Origin: Synechococcus sp. CC9616
GTDB lineage: Bacteria; Cyanobacteriota; Cyanobacteriia; PCC-6307; Cyanobiaceae
DNA length: 64,000 nucleotides
NCBI RefSeq assembly: GCF_000515235.1
Contig: NZ_KI911558.1
Coordinates: 809,662-873,661 of the forward strand
Direction of reading: 5' to 3'
The notes beneath the pieces were generated by a model that had not been told where the DNA came from, made no database searches, and was given only the letters and a program-made list of their open reading frames with translations. A program made the translations under genes and the position numbers. Below, in pieces: positions 30,649 through 39,840 of this stretch (its first letter is position 1; every line of letters starts with the position of its first letter).

Positions 30649-30732
30649 GGCTGAAGCCGAAGGAAGGGTGATCTGCGACACCACGTGAGGCAGGATGAGA
30701 TTTTGAAGCGCACCGGGGGTGGTGCGTTGCCG

Positions 30733-31911
30733 ATGCCCAGTCCGTTAGCCCTTTCCGATCGAGCCAAGTCCCTCAGGCCCTCCCTCACCCTGGAGATCTC
30801 GGCACGGGCGAAGGCGTTGAAGAACGCAGGACAGGATATTTGCAGTCTGAGTGCTGGCGAGCCGGATTTTGATACCCCTGATTTCATCGTTGAAGCCACT
30901 CAGCAAGCGTTGCGTGATGGCATTACGCGCTATGGGCCGGCCGCGGGGGATCCGGAGCTGAGAACCGCTGTGGCGGAAAAGCTGACGAGGGAAAACGGTA
31001 TCCCCACGTCATCCGCCCAGGTGCTGATCACCAACGGCGGCAAACAAGCGATCTACAACCTGTTCCAGGTGCTGCTGAATCCTGGAGATGAAGTCCTGAT
31101 TCCCGCGCCTTTCTGGCTGAGCTATCCCGCCATCGCATCAATGGCGGGAGCTGAATCACGTTTGATTCCATCCCTGGCCAGAGAGGGATTCCGTCTGGAT
31201 CTCGAGCAACTCGAACAAGCCATTACAGCCAGAAGCAAACTTCTGGTGATCAACAGCCCAGGCAATCCAACAGGACGGGTGATGGACCGTTCCGAGCTGG
31301 AACAGATCGTGGCCCTGATGCATCGCCATCCCCAGCTGTCTGTGATGAGCGATGAGATCTATGAATATCTCCTGGCCGAAGGCCAGACACACTGCAGCGT
31401 TGCCTCACTCGACACGAGCCTGGCCGATCGCTGTTTCACCGTGAACGGCTTCGCCAAAGGTTGGGCCATGACGGGCTGGCGGCTTGGGTATGTGGCTGGT
31501 GCTGAATCGGTGATTAAGGCGGCGACAGCGCTTCAGAGCCAGAGCACAAGCAACGTCTGCAGCTTTGCTCAGCGCGGCGCACTGGCGGCACTGCAGGGGT
31601 CGAGACAGTGCGTTGAATCCATGGCCGACAGCTACAACCGCCGGCGCCGTTTGCTGAGCGAAGGGCTGCGCACAATCGACGGCATCACCCTGTGCGATCC
31701 CCAGGGAGCCTTCTATGCGTTTCCCCAGTTGCCCCAGGGAAGCGAGGATTCGATCGCTTTCTGTCGCCGTGCACTGGACGAGCAGGGGCTCGCTTTGGTT
31801 CCGGGCGCCGCCTTCGGAGATGACACCTGCATCCGCATGTCGTGCGCTGTATCGCGTGAGACGATCGAGGACGGTCTAAGGCGATTGCGCAGCTTGCTCA
31901 ACAACCGCTGA
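30733..31911 (+). CDS. Aspartate/aromatic aminotransferase, class I
   Basis: A 392-aa PLP enzyme of the aspartate aminotransferase Ib group. The family start is SLRPSLTLEISARAKAL, followed by SLSAGEPDFDTPDFI, the ring-stacking and phosphate-cup blocks TNGGKQAIYNLF and NSPGNPTGRV, DEIYEYLL and the PLP-Lys block NGFAKGWAMTGWRLGY. A C-terminal FxPGxxFG variant, LVPGAAFGDD, and IRMSCAVS carry the substrate-carboxylate Arg. ATG at 30733 gives the family N-terminus. Natural substrate (aspartate or prephenate/aromatic) cannot be resolved. Confidence 0.94.
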   Translation: MPSPLALSDRAKSLRPSLTLEISARAKALKNAGQDICSLSAGEPDFDTPDFIVEATQQALRDGITRYGPAAGDPELRTAVAEKLTRENGIPTSSAQVLITNGGKQAIYNLFQVLLNPGDEVLIPAPFWLSYPAIASMAGAESRLIPSLAREGFRLDLEQLEQAITARSKLLVINSPGNPTGRVMDRSELEQIVALMHRHPQLSVMSDEIYEYLLAEGQTHCSVASLDTSLADRCFTVNGFAKGWAMTGWRLGYVAGAESVIKAATALQSQSTSNVCSFAQRGALAALQGSRQCVESMADSYNRRRRLLSEGLRTIDGITLCDPQGAFYAFPQLPQGSEDSIAFCRRALDEQGLALVPGAAFGDDTCIRMSCAVSRETIEDGLRRLRSLLNNR

Positions 31912-31937
31912 ACCGACCCACCAAAACCACCCTCAAA

Positions 31938-32837
31938 ATGCCCACCCGAGAACGTCGGGCCGTGGTTCTCACCGGACTGATCCTCAGTCTCGGAATCACG
32001 GCCTCAAGCACCTCCGCTGGCCAAACCCTCAAAGTCGGTGCCATTCCGGATCAGAACCCGGAGAAACTGAATCGTCTTTATGGGTCTCTCGCGCAGGAGC
32101 TCAGCGCCAAGCTGAACGTCCCAGTCCGTTACGTCCCGGTTAGCAACTACGCCGCCGCCGTCAGTGCCTTCCGCACCGGCAGCCTTGACCTGGTCTGGTT
32201 CGGTGGCCTGACCGGCGTTCAGGCACGCCTTCAGACCCCCGGTGCACGGGTTCTGGCGCAACGGGACATCGATGCCCGTTTCACCAGCGTGTTCATCGCC
32301 AACGGCAGCAGCGGCCTGAGACCGATCAACAGCCAGGATCAGCTGAAGCAACTGAAGGGCAAACGGTTCACGTTCGGCTCGGAAAGCTCCACGTCTGGTC
32401 GTTTGATGCCGCAGTACTTCATGAAGCAGGCGAGCGTCACCCCCGCTGATTTCGCCGGTGGTCGACCCGGTTTCAGCGGCAGCCATGACGCCACCATCGC
32501 CATGGTACAAAGCGGTGCATACCAGGCCGGTGCTCTGAACGAGCAGGTCTGGTCCAGCAATGTGAAGGCCGGCAAGGTTGACCCCAACAAAGTCCGCGTG
32601 ATCTGGAGGACGCCGACCTACCCGGATTACCACTGGGTCGCACGTCCCGGCCTTGATCAGCGTTTCGGCAGCGGCTTCACGGAACGCATCCGCACCACAC
32701 TGATTGGCCTGAAACCGGACACGGCCCGTCGCCGTGACGTGCTCGAGCTATTTGGAGCCAAACGCTTCATACCGGCCAAGGCGTCCGACTATGCGGCGAT
32801 CGAAAAGGTGGGACGTCAGCTGGGCAAAATCCGGTGA
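31938..32837 (+). CDS. phnD: Phosphonate/phosphite-type ABC transporter, PhnD-family binding protein
   Basis: A 299-aa periplasmic binding protein with a signal peptide ending near SAGQT. The mature part starts LKVGAIPDQNPEKLNRLYGSL, the characteristic PhnD opening, and contains SAFRTGSLDLVWFGGLTGVQA and FTFGSESSTSGRLMPQYFM, which line the oxyanion pocket. The family includes binding proteins for phosphonates, phosphite and other oxyanions (some databases label this subgroup as putative selenate). Substrate is therefore uncertain. Its stop overlaps the ATPase gene by 4 nt. Confidence 0.87.
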   Translation: MPTRERRAVVLTGLILSLGITASSTSAGQTLKVGAIPDQNPEKLNRLYGSLAQELSAKLNVPVRYVPVSNYAAAVSAFRTGSLDLVWFGGLTGVQARLQTPGARVLAQRDIDARFTSVFIANGSSGLRPINSQDQLKQLKGKRFTFGSESSTSGRLMPQYFMKQASVTPADFAGGRPGFSGSHDATIAMVQSGAYQAGALNEQVWSSNVKAGKVDPNKVRVIWRTPTYPDYHWVARPGLDQRFGSGFTERIRTTLIGLKPDTARRRDVLELFGAKRFIPAKASDYAAIEKVGRQLGKIR

Positions 32838-33538
32838 ATGGCGTACTGGAGCTGACGCGAGCAGGCGTCGAAGGACGCCTGAAGCCGTTCAGCCTCCGGA
32901 TCAGCCTCGGAGAGCGTGTCTGCCTGCTTGGTCGCAGCGGTGCCGGCAAGAGCAGCTTGCTCTCTCTTGCCAATGGCAGTCTTCAACCGGATCAAGGAAC
33001 CGTTCACTGGAACGGGACTGCCGTGCATCGGCTGTCCAGGAATCAGCGGCGTGCGATCGGCACGCTCTGGCAGGAGCTTCTGCTCGTGGAAGAACTGAAC
33101 GTGGCACGCAACATCAACGCAGGAGCTCTCGGCCGCCATTCACTGCTGTGGGCTCTTCGCAACCTGCTAAGCCCGCTGGCCCATGGGGACTGTCTTGCAG
33201 TGATGCAGCAGGTGGGACTGGAAGCCGAACTGCTCGAAACACCTGTGGCCCAGCTGTCCGGTGGTCAGCGTCAACGCGTTGCCCTGGCAAGACTGCTGCG
33301 TCAGCAACCGTCATTGGCACTGGCGGATGAACCTCTCTCGGCGCTGGACCCACGGCTCTCTGAACAGGTTCTGGAACAGCTGCTGGCACTGCCTGGTTGT
33401 GTGGTGAGCCTGCACCGCCCCGACCTGGTCCGACATTTCGACCGTGTGCTCGGATTACGCGACGGCCATCTGGTGATGGATCAACCCAGCGGCAATCTGC
33501 ATCCTGAGGACCTGCAATGGCTCTATCAGGACGACTGA
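32834..33538 (+). CDS. phnC: PhnC-like ABC transporter ATPase
   Basis: A 234-aa ATPase. Walker A is GRSGAGKSSLLSLANG (about residues 34-49), the signature is [15 protein letters not shown] (about 139), and Walker B is LALADEPLSALDP. The switch-loop His appears in VSLHRPD. It overlaps the upstream binding-protein gene by 4 nt and the downstream permease by 22 nt, so the three are one operon for phosphonate or related oxyanion uptake. Confidence 0.88.
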   Translation: MNGVLELTRAGVEGRLKPFSLRISLGERVCLLGRSGAGKSSLLSLANGSLQPDQGTVHWNGTAVHRLSRNQRRAIGTLWQELLLVEELNVARNINAGALGRHSLLWALRNLLSPLAHGDCLAVMQQVGLEAELLETPVAQLSGGQRQRVALARLLRQQPSLALADEPLSALDPRLSEQVLEQLLALPGCVVSLHRPDLVRHFDRVLGLRDGHLVMDQPSGNLHPEDLQWLYQDD

Positions 33539-35043
33539 AGCCAGCTCTGCCACTGCTGCCGCTGCTGCCGGCGCTGGTGTTTCCACCACTGCTCATTCAG
33601 ATGCTGGGTGATCTGCACGGTGGCGGGCTGACCCTGCTGAGCCAGTTCGTGGTGGCCGCATTTCAGCCATCTCTGGATCCGACGGTGCTCTCCGCACAGG
33701 TCACTGGGCTCCAGATCACTCTGATCACGGCCTTGCTCTCCTGGAGTCTCAGCTGCGTCGTGGGCGTTCTGCTCGGACTGATCAGCTCACGAACGATCTG
33801 GGTCCTGGTCTCCGGCACTGCAGGAGCATCCCGCTGGATCAGACGGCTGCTTTCCCCCCTGCGATCGCTGCATGAGCTGATCTGGGGTCTGCTGCTGCTG
33901 CAGATCTTCGGACTCAGCAGCTGGGTGGCCGTCATGGCCATCGCTTTGCCCTATGCGGCCTTGATGGCACGGGTGGTGGCAGACCAGATCGACAGTCGTG
34001 ATATCCCAGCCATGAAGGCCTTGCGCAGCAATGGGGCTGGAACGATTCCCACGCTGATCACCGCACTGCTGCCGTCGTTCGCAGAGAGCCTCAGTCACCA
34101 CATGGCGCACAGACTCGAATGCGCTCTGCGATCCGCACTGCTGCTCGGGGTGTTCGGACTCGGTGGGCTCGGGACCGACCTGGCCCTGAGCATGCAGTCG
34201 CTGCAATTCAACGAGCTGTGGAGCGGTCTGTGGCTCCTGGCGATGGCGATGGGATCACTCGAAGTTCTCACCCATCGACTGGGTGTGAAGCTGATCGGAG
34301 CCCTGATCCTGCTGGCTCCCGGTGTTGGCGCTGGCTGGGGGCGACTGCTCGCGATGGATCTCTCGATGCCACAGCTGATGCTTCCCCTGACGGATCTCTC
34401 CGGCAGTGGAGCTCTCAACGCTGCCATCGAAGCCCTGCCAACAGCCCCCTGGCTCACGCTGATCGGGTCAACGATCTGGCTCACCGCCCTGGCGGCTGCC
34501 GTCGCCATCGGCGGACCACCCCTAGGCCTGTTGCTCTGGCCAGGGCGCTATGGCGTTGTGATGCAGCGTGTCAGTTGGGGGTTGATGCGCCTGTTCCCGC
34601 CACCCCTGACGGCACTGCTTCTGCTGCTGCTTGCCAAACCAAGCCTGGGACTGGCCGCCATCGCTTTGGGGCTGCATCACCTCGGGGTGATGGGACGCGT
34701 GCTGCAGGACGAACTCGACAGCCGCAGCAACGCCACCCGAACGGCCATGCAGTGCAGCGGTGCATCCCAGCGCCTCTGCTGGCTTTATGGAGACCTGGCT
34801 GGCGCGAGTCGCAATTACCTCGCCTATGCCGCCTATCGCATGGATGTGATTCTGCGCGATACTGCCGTGGTGGCCCTAGTGGGAGGAGCCGGGCTGGGCT
34901 GGCAACTGCGGGAATCGCTGACGTCCTTTCACTGGGCTCTGGTGATCTGGCTCGTTCTTGCCTATGCCCTGCTCACCATGGCCGGTGAGATGGTGAGTGA
35001 GCGACTGCAAAATCACTGGGCCTGCGAAGCTGGCGGGCTGTGA
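33517..35043 (+). CDS. phnE: PhnE-like permease, duplicated two-domain form
   Basis: The 508-aa membrane protein is about twice the length of a single PhnE. Two permease modules are visible: the first with the EAA-like block IPAMKALRSNGAGTIPTLI (about residues 160-180), the second with TAMQCSGASQRLCWLYGDL (about 400-420). About 10-12 hydrophobic segments are seen. The fused form can supply both halves of the channel without a second gene. It starts at ATG 33517 inside the end of the ATPase gene, in another frame. Confidence 0.87.
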   Translation: MALSGRLKPALPLLPLLPALVFPPLLIQMLGDLHGGGLTLLSQFVVAAFQPSLDPTVLSAQVTGLQITLITALLSWSLSCVVGVLLGLISSRTIWVLVSGTAGASRWIRRLLSPLRSLHELIWGLLLLQIFGLSSWVAVMAIALPYAALMARVVADQIDSRDIPAMKALRSNGAGTIPTLITALLPSFAESLSHHMAHRLECALRSALLLGVFGLGGLGTDLALSMQSLQFNELWSGLWLLAMAMGSLEVLTHRLGVKLIGALILLAPGVGAGWGRLLAMDLSMPQLMLPLTDLSGSGALNAAIEALPTAPWLTLIGSTIWLTALAAAVAIGGPPLGLLLWPGRYGVVMQRVSWGLMRLFPPPLTALLLLLLAKPSLGLAAIALGLHHLGVMGRVLQDELDSRSNATRTAMQCSGASQRLCWLYGDLAGASRNYLAYAAYRMDVILRDTAVVALVGGAGLGWQLRESLTSFHWALVIWLVLAYALLTMAGEMVSERLQNHWACEAGGL

Positions 35044-35058
35044 ACACCTGATCAGGTG

Positions 35059-35730
35059 ATGACGCTTGCCCCGCGACAACTCGTGGTGCTGGGTGACAGT
35101 GGCGTGCACGGCTGGGGAGACCGCGAGGGCGGCGGCTGGTGCCAGCGGCTCCGGCTGCAGTGGATGGGCCTGCCTAAAACGCCGGTGGTCTATGGCCTTG
35201 GAGTGCGCGGCGATGGATTGGAGCGTGTAGCGGCGCGCTGGCGATCGGAGTGGTCCTGTCGTGGTGAATTGCGTCGCCATGTCCCCGATGGCGTTTTGCT
35301 GAGTGTCGGCTTGAACGACACGGCACGGGTGGGGCGTGTTGACGGCCGGCCCCAACTCAGCCTGGAAGGCTTTGGTTTTGGCATGGCTCGGCTGCTGGAG
35401 GAGATGCGTCAGAGCTGCAGCGCTCTGGTGCTTGGGCTGACGCCGGTTGATGAGCAGGTGATGCCCTTTGCCAATTGCCTCTGGTACAGCAATCGGGACA
35501 TCGAGCGCTACGAAGCCGCCCTCGGCGAGGTCTGCCATGACGCTGACGTGCCATTTCTGCCGTTGCATCAGGCGATGCGATCGGATCCTGCCTGGCTGAG
35601 CTGGATCGAACCCGATGGAATCCACCTCAACGCCGATGGCCATGCCTGGATCCACCGTCAAGTTCGGGAATGGACGGCACTGCTGGCCTGGGCCCAGCTG
35701 GACACCACCGCCGATGTGTCTGTCCGCTAG
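35059..35730 (+). CDS. SGNH/GDSL hydrolase family protein
   Basis: A 223-aa predicted esterase/lipase-like enzyme. Block I is VLGDSGVHGWG (catalytic Ser in GDS), block III is SVGLND (Asn), and block V is DGIHLNADGH (catalytic Asp and His, DxxH). No signal peptide is visible, so it is probably cytoplasmic. It starts 15 bases after the phosphonate-type permease stop and may be the last gene of that operon, though a mechanistic link is unproven. A GTG lies immediately before the chosen ATG. Confidence 0.9.
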   Translation: MTLAPRQLVVLGDSGVHGWGDREGGGWCQRLRLQWMGLPKTPVVYGLGVRGDGLERVAARWRSEWSCRGELRRHVPDGVLLSVGLNDTARVGRVDGRPQLSLEGFGFGMARLLEEMRQSCSALVLGLTPVDEQVMPFANCLWYSNRDIERYEAALGEVCHDADVPFLPLHQAMRSDPAWLSWIEPDGIHLNADGHAWIHRQVREWTALLAWAQLDTTADVSVR

Positions 35731-35756
35731 CTCTCAAATCAAGTAACGAGCCGGAG

Positions 35757-35785
35757 GGCACCTGAGTGCCGAATCCAGGCACCTG
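35757..35785 (+). repeat. Direct repeat/hairpin in the sigma-factor leader
   Basis: GGCACCTG occurs at 35757-35764 and again at 35778-35785. The first copy also forms GGCAC-CTGA-GTGCC, a hairpin with a 5-bp stem. The region lies 57-85 bases before the sigma-factor start and could be part of its 5' leader. Confidence 0.3.
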
Positions 35786-35841
35786 GGTGTGCAGCCTGCG
35801 AAGCCAGCCAGGGAAAGGCTGTGGGGGACTGAAGTTTTCCC

Positions 35842-36666
35842 ATGAACCGATCCATTCGCAAAATCATCCGTCAACGCCGCGAAGCCCATCGCGGTCTTGA
35901 TCCAGTCACCACCAAACGCAATCAATCTCTGCTTGAACATCTCGGGCTGGCCCACCTCGCCGCACGACGACAAGCCAACAAAGGATGCGAGGACTTCGAC
36001 GATCTCCTCCAGGAGTCCCGCATTGGCGTTCTGACAGCCATCGAGCGCTTTGATCCTTCTCGTGGGTTTCAGCCAAGCAGCTATCTGATCAGCCGCGCCA
36101 CAGGACAGATCCTCCACTACCGCCGCGACCGGGCGGAATGCTTTCGAATTCCCTGGCGCCTGCGTGATCTAACCGTGAAATGCGCGCGACTCCAGCAGGA
36201 ACAAGAGGCGATCGGCAAGCCACGGCTCTCTGAGCAGGAGCTGGCCGTGCAGCTTGGCGTCAGCACTGAACGCCTGCGACAGGCCCAAGAGGCCGTTCGG
36301 ATGGCGCGTCTGGGGAGGCTTGATCAGAACAGCGATAGCCGTGGAGAGCAGACCGCAAGCTGCCAACTCGAACAGCTCGAACAACCCGAGGATGTCCAAG
36401 ACCACCAAAGGGACTGGCTACTGAAGGTGTTCAACGATCTTGAGCCCAATCAGCAGGAATGGCTGCGTGGCTACTTCATCGAGCGCATGAGCCTTGTGAG
36501 CATGAGCCGCTGCTTTGGCGTCAGTCGAGCCCGGATCAAATCCGGCATCCAAGACGCTGTGAAACAGCTGCAGCGATGGGCTAGGCGAGATGGAGAACTG
36601 CTGCCAGCAACATGGCAAGTGCTGCGGCCAGCAACGTCTGCAAGGCATTCACGAGCTCATTGCTGA
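35842..36666 (+). CDS. Alternative sigma-70 family factor (group 3-like)
   Basis: The 274-aa protein has region 2 elements (EDFDDLLQESRIGVLTAIERFDPSRGFQPSSYLISRATGQILHYRR, shortened here: core LQESRIGVLTAIERFDPSRGF and YLISRATGQ), a region 3 helix-turn-helix (SEQELAVQLGVSTERL) and a region 4-like segment (MSLVSMSRCFGVSRARIKSG). It lacks the long N-terminal region 1.1 and 1.2 of principal sigmas, consistent with a group 3 or stress-type sigma. Target promoters are unknown. The last 86 bases are antisense to the 3' end of the DUF92 gene. Confidence 0.85.
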   Translation: MNRSIRKIIRQRREAHRGLDPVTTKRNQSLLEHLGLAHLAARRQANKGCEDFDDLLQESRIGVLTAIERFDPSRGFQPSSYLISRATGQILHYRRDRAECFRIPWRLRDLTVKCARLQQEQEAIGKPRLSEQELAVQLGVSTERLRQAQEAVRMARLGRLDQNSDSRGEQTASCQLEQLEQPEDVQDHQRDWLLKVFNDLEPNQQEWLRGYFIERMSLVSMSRCFGVSRARIKSGIQDAVKQLQRWARRDGELLPATWQVLRPATSARHSRAHC

Positions 36667-37306
36667 GCCAGCTGAAGCGGTCCTGGGCGACAGCGCCCAG
36701 GACACTCTCCGCGAGGGTGGCCTTCAGCCCCACACTCGCCACCAAAATCCAGCAAGGCCAGTTGGGGAGAAAACCCAGAACACCCATCACAACAGTCATC
36801 AACACGCTGCCGACGCCACTGGCGAAGGTGCCTTCGAGACTGATGGCTCCCTCAGTTCCAGGCGCAACAGGCTTAAGGGTGGTGATCAGCACGGTGGTGC
36901 GGCCCCAGCGTTTGCCGATCTCACTGCCAAACGTATCCGCCAACTTGGCCGAGAAACTGGCGGCGAAGCCGATCAGGAGAAGGGAGCGCGGCTCAACACC
37001 AGCACCGATCAGCAGGGCAAGCACTGCACCTGTGGCTGCGGAGCCCCAAACATTCTCCGGCCCGCGTTGCCCCCCGCGAGCCTCTGCCAGCCCGCGTTGC
37101 TGCTTGTTCTGCCAACCCAGCTTGGTCACCAGACTTCCCAGCACCAGATAAGCCACTACCGACAGCCAACCGGTCCAGCCGATTCCTCCCCAAAGAACCG
37201 TGCCGAGGATGCCGGCATGGACCCATCCAGCTCGGGTCAGCACGGATGTGGTTTGCGCAAACGAGATCAACACCGCATTGATCAGCAGTGCCGTCAGCCA
37301 GGCCAT
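36581..37306 (-). CDS. DUF92 family membrane protein (VTE6-like)
   Basis: A 241-aa integral membrane protein with about six hydrophobic segments. The family signature is SAKLADTFGSEIGKRWG and the TEGAISLEGTFASGVGS block. Plant and cyanobacterial VTE6 members phosphorylate phytyl phosphate to phytyl diphosphate for tocopherol and chlorophyll salvage (family knowledge); whether this protein has that activity is an inference. ATG at 37306 is preferred over a TTG four codons upstream. Its 3' end overlaps the sigma-factor gene on the other strand. Confidence 0.85.
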   Translation of the reverse strand: MAWLTALLINAVLISFAQTTSVLTRAGWVHAGILGTVLWGGIGWTGWLSVVAYLVLGSLVTKLGWQNKQQRGLAEARGGQRGPENVWGSAATGAVLALLIGAGVEPRSLLLIGFAASFSAKLADTFGSEIGKRWGRTTVLITTLKPVAPGTEGAISLEGTFASGVGSVLMTVVMGVLGFLPNWPCWILVASVGLKATLAESVLGAVAQDRFSWLSNELVNALQTLLAAALAMLLAAVLHLA

Positions 37307-37437
37307 CACAGGGATCAAGAGGCTTTGGAGATTACGGCGATTCCAGAGGCCCCCGTGGGACAGCCTTGTGATCCAAGCGGTAAATAATGTGTCACCTCTT
37401 TCGCGAAAGGCCCTGTTCCGCAGGGGCTGAGGAGAAG

Positions 37438-37941
37438 ATGGGCCCCTGTTCGGAGTCCATCGGCATGGTGTTCAACAGGTCCGGTAACGCCGGCTTCTTT
37501 CTGACACTTGAGGACACCGACAGCAAAAGTGCCGGTGTGGTTCTGAACCCTGGCGAGCCAGCTGCATCCGAACCGGAGCCGATTGCACCAGCAACGGAAA
37601 CCCAGCCAGTGGCTGTAGCAACGCCTGCGGCTGTAGCGACGCCTGCTGCGGCCGCCAGTGGGTCTGCTGATCTCCCTGCTGCCGAAGCAGTTGCCACAAC
37701 AAAAGCAACTGCCACTTCACAAGCAACAACAACAGAAGTAAAAACAACAGGATTTCAAACAACAGCCGAAGCGATCGCTGCCGAGCTGGCTGCAGCCGAG
37801 GCTGCCCGTCCTGCTGTTCCCCTCACAACCTTCGCGCCAGACAACCTGATGCCAGGCAGTGCTCTGCGGCAGGGACGACGCCGTCCCGGAGCCAGCATGA
37901 AGGGATTCCGGACCATCGCCGGAGATCTGTTCAAGGCCTAA
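37438..37941 (+). CDS. Alanine/threonine-rich hypothetical protein
   Basis: A 167-aa protein. It has a short ordered N-terminus (MVFNRSGNAGFFLTLEDTD), a long low-complexity Ala/Thr/Pro/Glu middle (about residues 40-125) and a conserved-looking basic C-terminus (LMPGSALRQGRRRPGASMKGFR) ending in AGDLFKA. No signal peptide or membrane helix. GAGG five bases before ATG 37438 supports that start; the open frame begins at 37387. Function unknown. Its stop overlaps the rsmE stop codon by 4 bases, tail to tail. Confidence 0.65.
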   Translation: MGPCSESIGMVFNRSGNAGFFLTLEDTDSKSAGVVLNPGEPAASEPEPIAPATETQPVAVATPAAVATPAAAASGSADLPAAEAVATTKATATSQATTTEVKTTGFQTTAEAIAAELAAAEAARPAVPLTTFAPDNLMPGSALRQGRRRPGASMKGFRTIAGDLFKA

Positions 37942-38702
37942 GCGCCCGTTGAGGACCTCTCTTTGCTGCGCGAGCGCCAGCTCACCAGCGTCACCGCGGC
38001 ACGAACAGCAGCGGTTGAAGAGCGCAGGATCGAGTCTCCCAAACGCACCGGTTGCCAGCCACGCTGATCCGCCAGCTGACGCTCACGCTCGCTCCAGCCA
38101 CCCTCAGGACCAATCACGATCCAGATCGGACGCGCTCGATCGGCACAGCCCATCAACCAATCTTCAGCACAGGGGACGGTCTCCTCTCGGGTGACAGCAA
38201 AACCAACGAGCGCCTCCGTCTCTGGGCACCACGCATCAAGAGAGTTCAGATCCGCCAATTGCGGACTCCAGAGCCGCTCACACTGCTCCACCGCCTCGCG
38301 CAGGATCACGCTCCATCGCTGGGGACGATGGTCAGCCTGGACAACGCGTCGATCGCTGGTGAGGGGCTGAAAACGATCCACCCCCAGCTCGCAGCCCATG
38401 CGCAGCCAATCCTCCATGCCGCGGCGCATCAGCACGGCCGCAACACCGAGCGGAGGTTCCGGCGCTGGCACCCGCTGGGACAGGTTCTGTCCCGCAGGGA
38501 TTTCAAGTTGATCCGATCCGAGAAGGCACGCGGTCCAGCATCCCCCCGTGCCATCGACAACAGCCACGGCATCCCCGGAGCGCAGTCGCAGCACACGCCG
38601 CAGGTAATGGGATTCGTCCGGCAGGAGTTGAAGCTGCCGCTCCCCGTCGGCCAGCCGATCCAGACGCGCCGGATCAACCAGCAAGCGACGAAGTTCAGCC
38701 AC
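37938..38702 (-). CDS. rsmE: 16S rRNA (uracil-1498-N3)-methyltransferase RsmE
   Basis: A 254-aa SPOUT methyltransferase that methylates U1498 of 16S rRNA. The N-terminal PUA-like domain shows ESHYLRRVLRLRSGDAVAVVDG and the C-terminal knot shows IGPEGGWSERE and LGDSILRSSTAAVRA, the SAM-binding loops. GTG at 38702 was chosen because it gives family length; the frame runs to 38768, but that part overlaps the DUF3531 gene. The GTG lies 8 bases inside the upstream gene's end. Confidence 0.9.
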   Translation of the reverse strand: MAELRRLLVDPARLDRLADGERQLQLLPDESHYLRRVLRLRSGDAVAVVDGTGGCWTACLLGSDQLEIPAGQNLSQRVPAPEPPLGVAAVLMRRGMEDWLRMGCELGVDRFQPLTSDRRVVQADHRPQRWSVILREAVEQCERLWSPQLADLNSLDAWCPETEALVGFAVTREETVPCAEDWLMGCADRARPIWIVIGPEGGWSERERQLADQRGWQPVRLGDSILRSSTAAVRAAVTLVSWRSRSKERSSTGA

Positions 38703-39144
38703 CGGCAGGAAACACGCTGTCGGGATGCTCTTCCACCGGCCAGTCCTCGTTGACGCCGCCGACCACAAGCTCCTCGATTTGAACCACGTCGGTATCCAGC
38801 TGGCGCAAGGCGTTGATCAACACATCAATGGCGACTCCATCGCTGGTGCCCATATCCATCCAGCAGCGCGCCCATTCCTGCTGGTATTCCAGCTGCCCCA
38901 TGTTGTGCATCAGGGCCGGCATCACCGACTCAGCATCGTCGTTGTCGTAGCCCATCCAACTCAGATCAGCGCCCTCCTCATGCACCTGGAGGTTCTCCGC
39001 ATTGAACCCACCCAAACGTCCGATCACGTACCAGCTGTCGAAGATTCCATCGACGTAATTGCGTTCACCCTGACTGGGGACCTCGGCAAATCGAAGCCAC
39101 AACCAGCAGTTGAAAGGATCGACCTCGCGAAAACGGACGTCCAT
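38695..39144 (-). CDS. DUF3531 family protein
   Basis: A 149-aa acidic soluble protein with the DUF3531 blocks FREVDPFNCWLWLRF, VDGIFDSWYVIGRLGGFN and WMGYDNDDAESVMPALMHNMG. The family occurs in cyanobacteria and plastids; its function is unknown to me. It overlaps rsmE by 8 bases, suggesting an operon. It diverges from the ABC ATPase gene, with 42 bases between starts. Confidence 0.85.
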   Translation of the reverse strand: MDVRFREVDPFNCWLWLRFAEVPSQGERNYVDGIFDSWYVIGRLGGFNAENLQVHEEGADLSWMGYDNDDAESVMPALMHNMGQLEYQQEWARCWMDMGTSDGVAIDVLINALRQLDTDVVQIEELVVGGVNEDWPVEEHPDSVFPAGG

Positions 39145-39186
39145 GGATCCAACGGGCTTTTCGCATCATGGATCAAGCTGTGAATC

Positions 39187-39840
39187 ATGCTTGAACTCGA
39201 GCAGCTCCACTACGCGCCTGCGACAGCCGTCGAGCCGATTCTCAATGGCATCCAGCTGAGGGCATCAACCGGACAACCGGTATTGATCGCTGGCGCCAGC
39301 GGTTCAGGAAAAACAAGTCTTCTTGATGTGATCAGCGGGCTTGCCGCATGCCGAAGCGGAACCATCCGCTGGCAGGACGAGACGCTGACGCAACGGCAAC
39401 GCCGGGCGTTATGCGGCATCGTTTTTCAATTCCCGGAGCGCCACTTTCTCGGTCTCACCGTTCATCAGGAGCTGAAACTGGGGCATCGACGTCTGCCTGG
39501 AGAACGGCTCGACCAGGTTCTGCACCAGGTGGGTCTGGGATCAATCGATCGATCCATGGCCCCTGAACGATTGAGCGGTGGGCAGCAGCGGCGTCTTTCA
39601 CTCGCCGTCCAGTTGCTGCGCGGAGCTGAAGTTCTGCTGCTCGATGAACCGACGGCTGGCCTGGATTGGTCGGTCCGGGACGATGTGCTGGATTTGCTGG
39701 CAGATCTCTCACGCGAACGGGTGTTGATCGTCGTGACGCACGAGCCGGAGTTGTTCCGGGACTGGCGATGTGACCGACATCGGCTGCAGAACGGACGCCT
39801 GAGTCCAATGTCTACATTGCCTCGAGCTGGGGATGGATGA
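39187..39840 (+). CDS. ABC transporter ATP-binding protein, CbiO/EcfA-like
   Basis: A 217-aa single ATPase domain. Walker A is [16 protein letters not shown] (about residues 35-50), Q-loop [13 protein letters not shown] (the FQxPExQ pattern seen in ECF-type ATPases), signature [15 protein letters not shown] and Walker [12 protein letters not shown], then the switch THE. ECF-type modules usually pair with a transmembrane partner encoded elsewhere. Substrate unknown. The stop overlaps the hslO start as ATGA. Confidence 0.85.
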   Translation: MLELEQLHYAPATAVEPILNGIQLRASTGQPVLIAGASGSGKTSLLDVISGLAACRSGTIRWQDETLTQRQRRALCGIVFQFPERHFLGLTVHQELKLGHRRLPGERLDQVLHQVGLGSIDRSMAPERLSGGQQRRLSLAVQLLRGAEVLLLDEPTAGLDWSVRDDVLDLLADLSRERVLIVVTHEPELFRDWRCDRHRLQNGRLSPMSTLPRAGDG

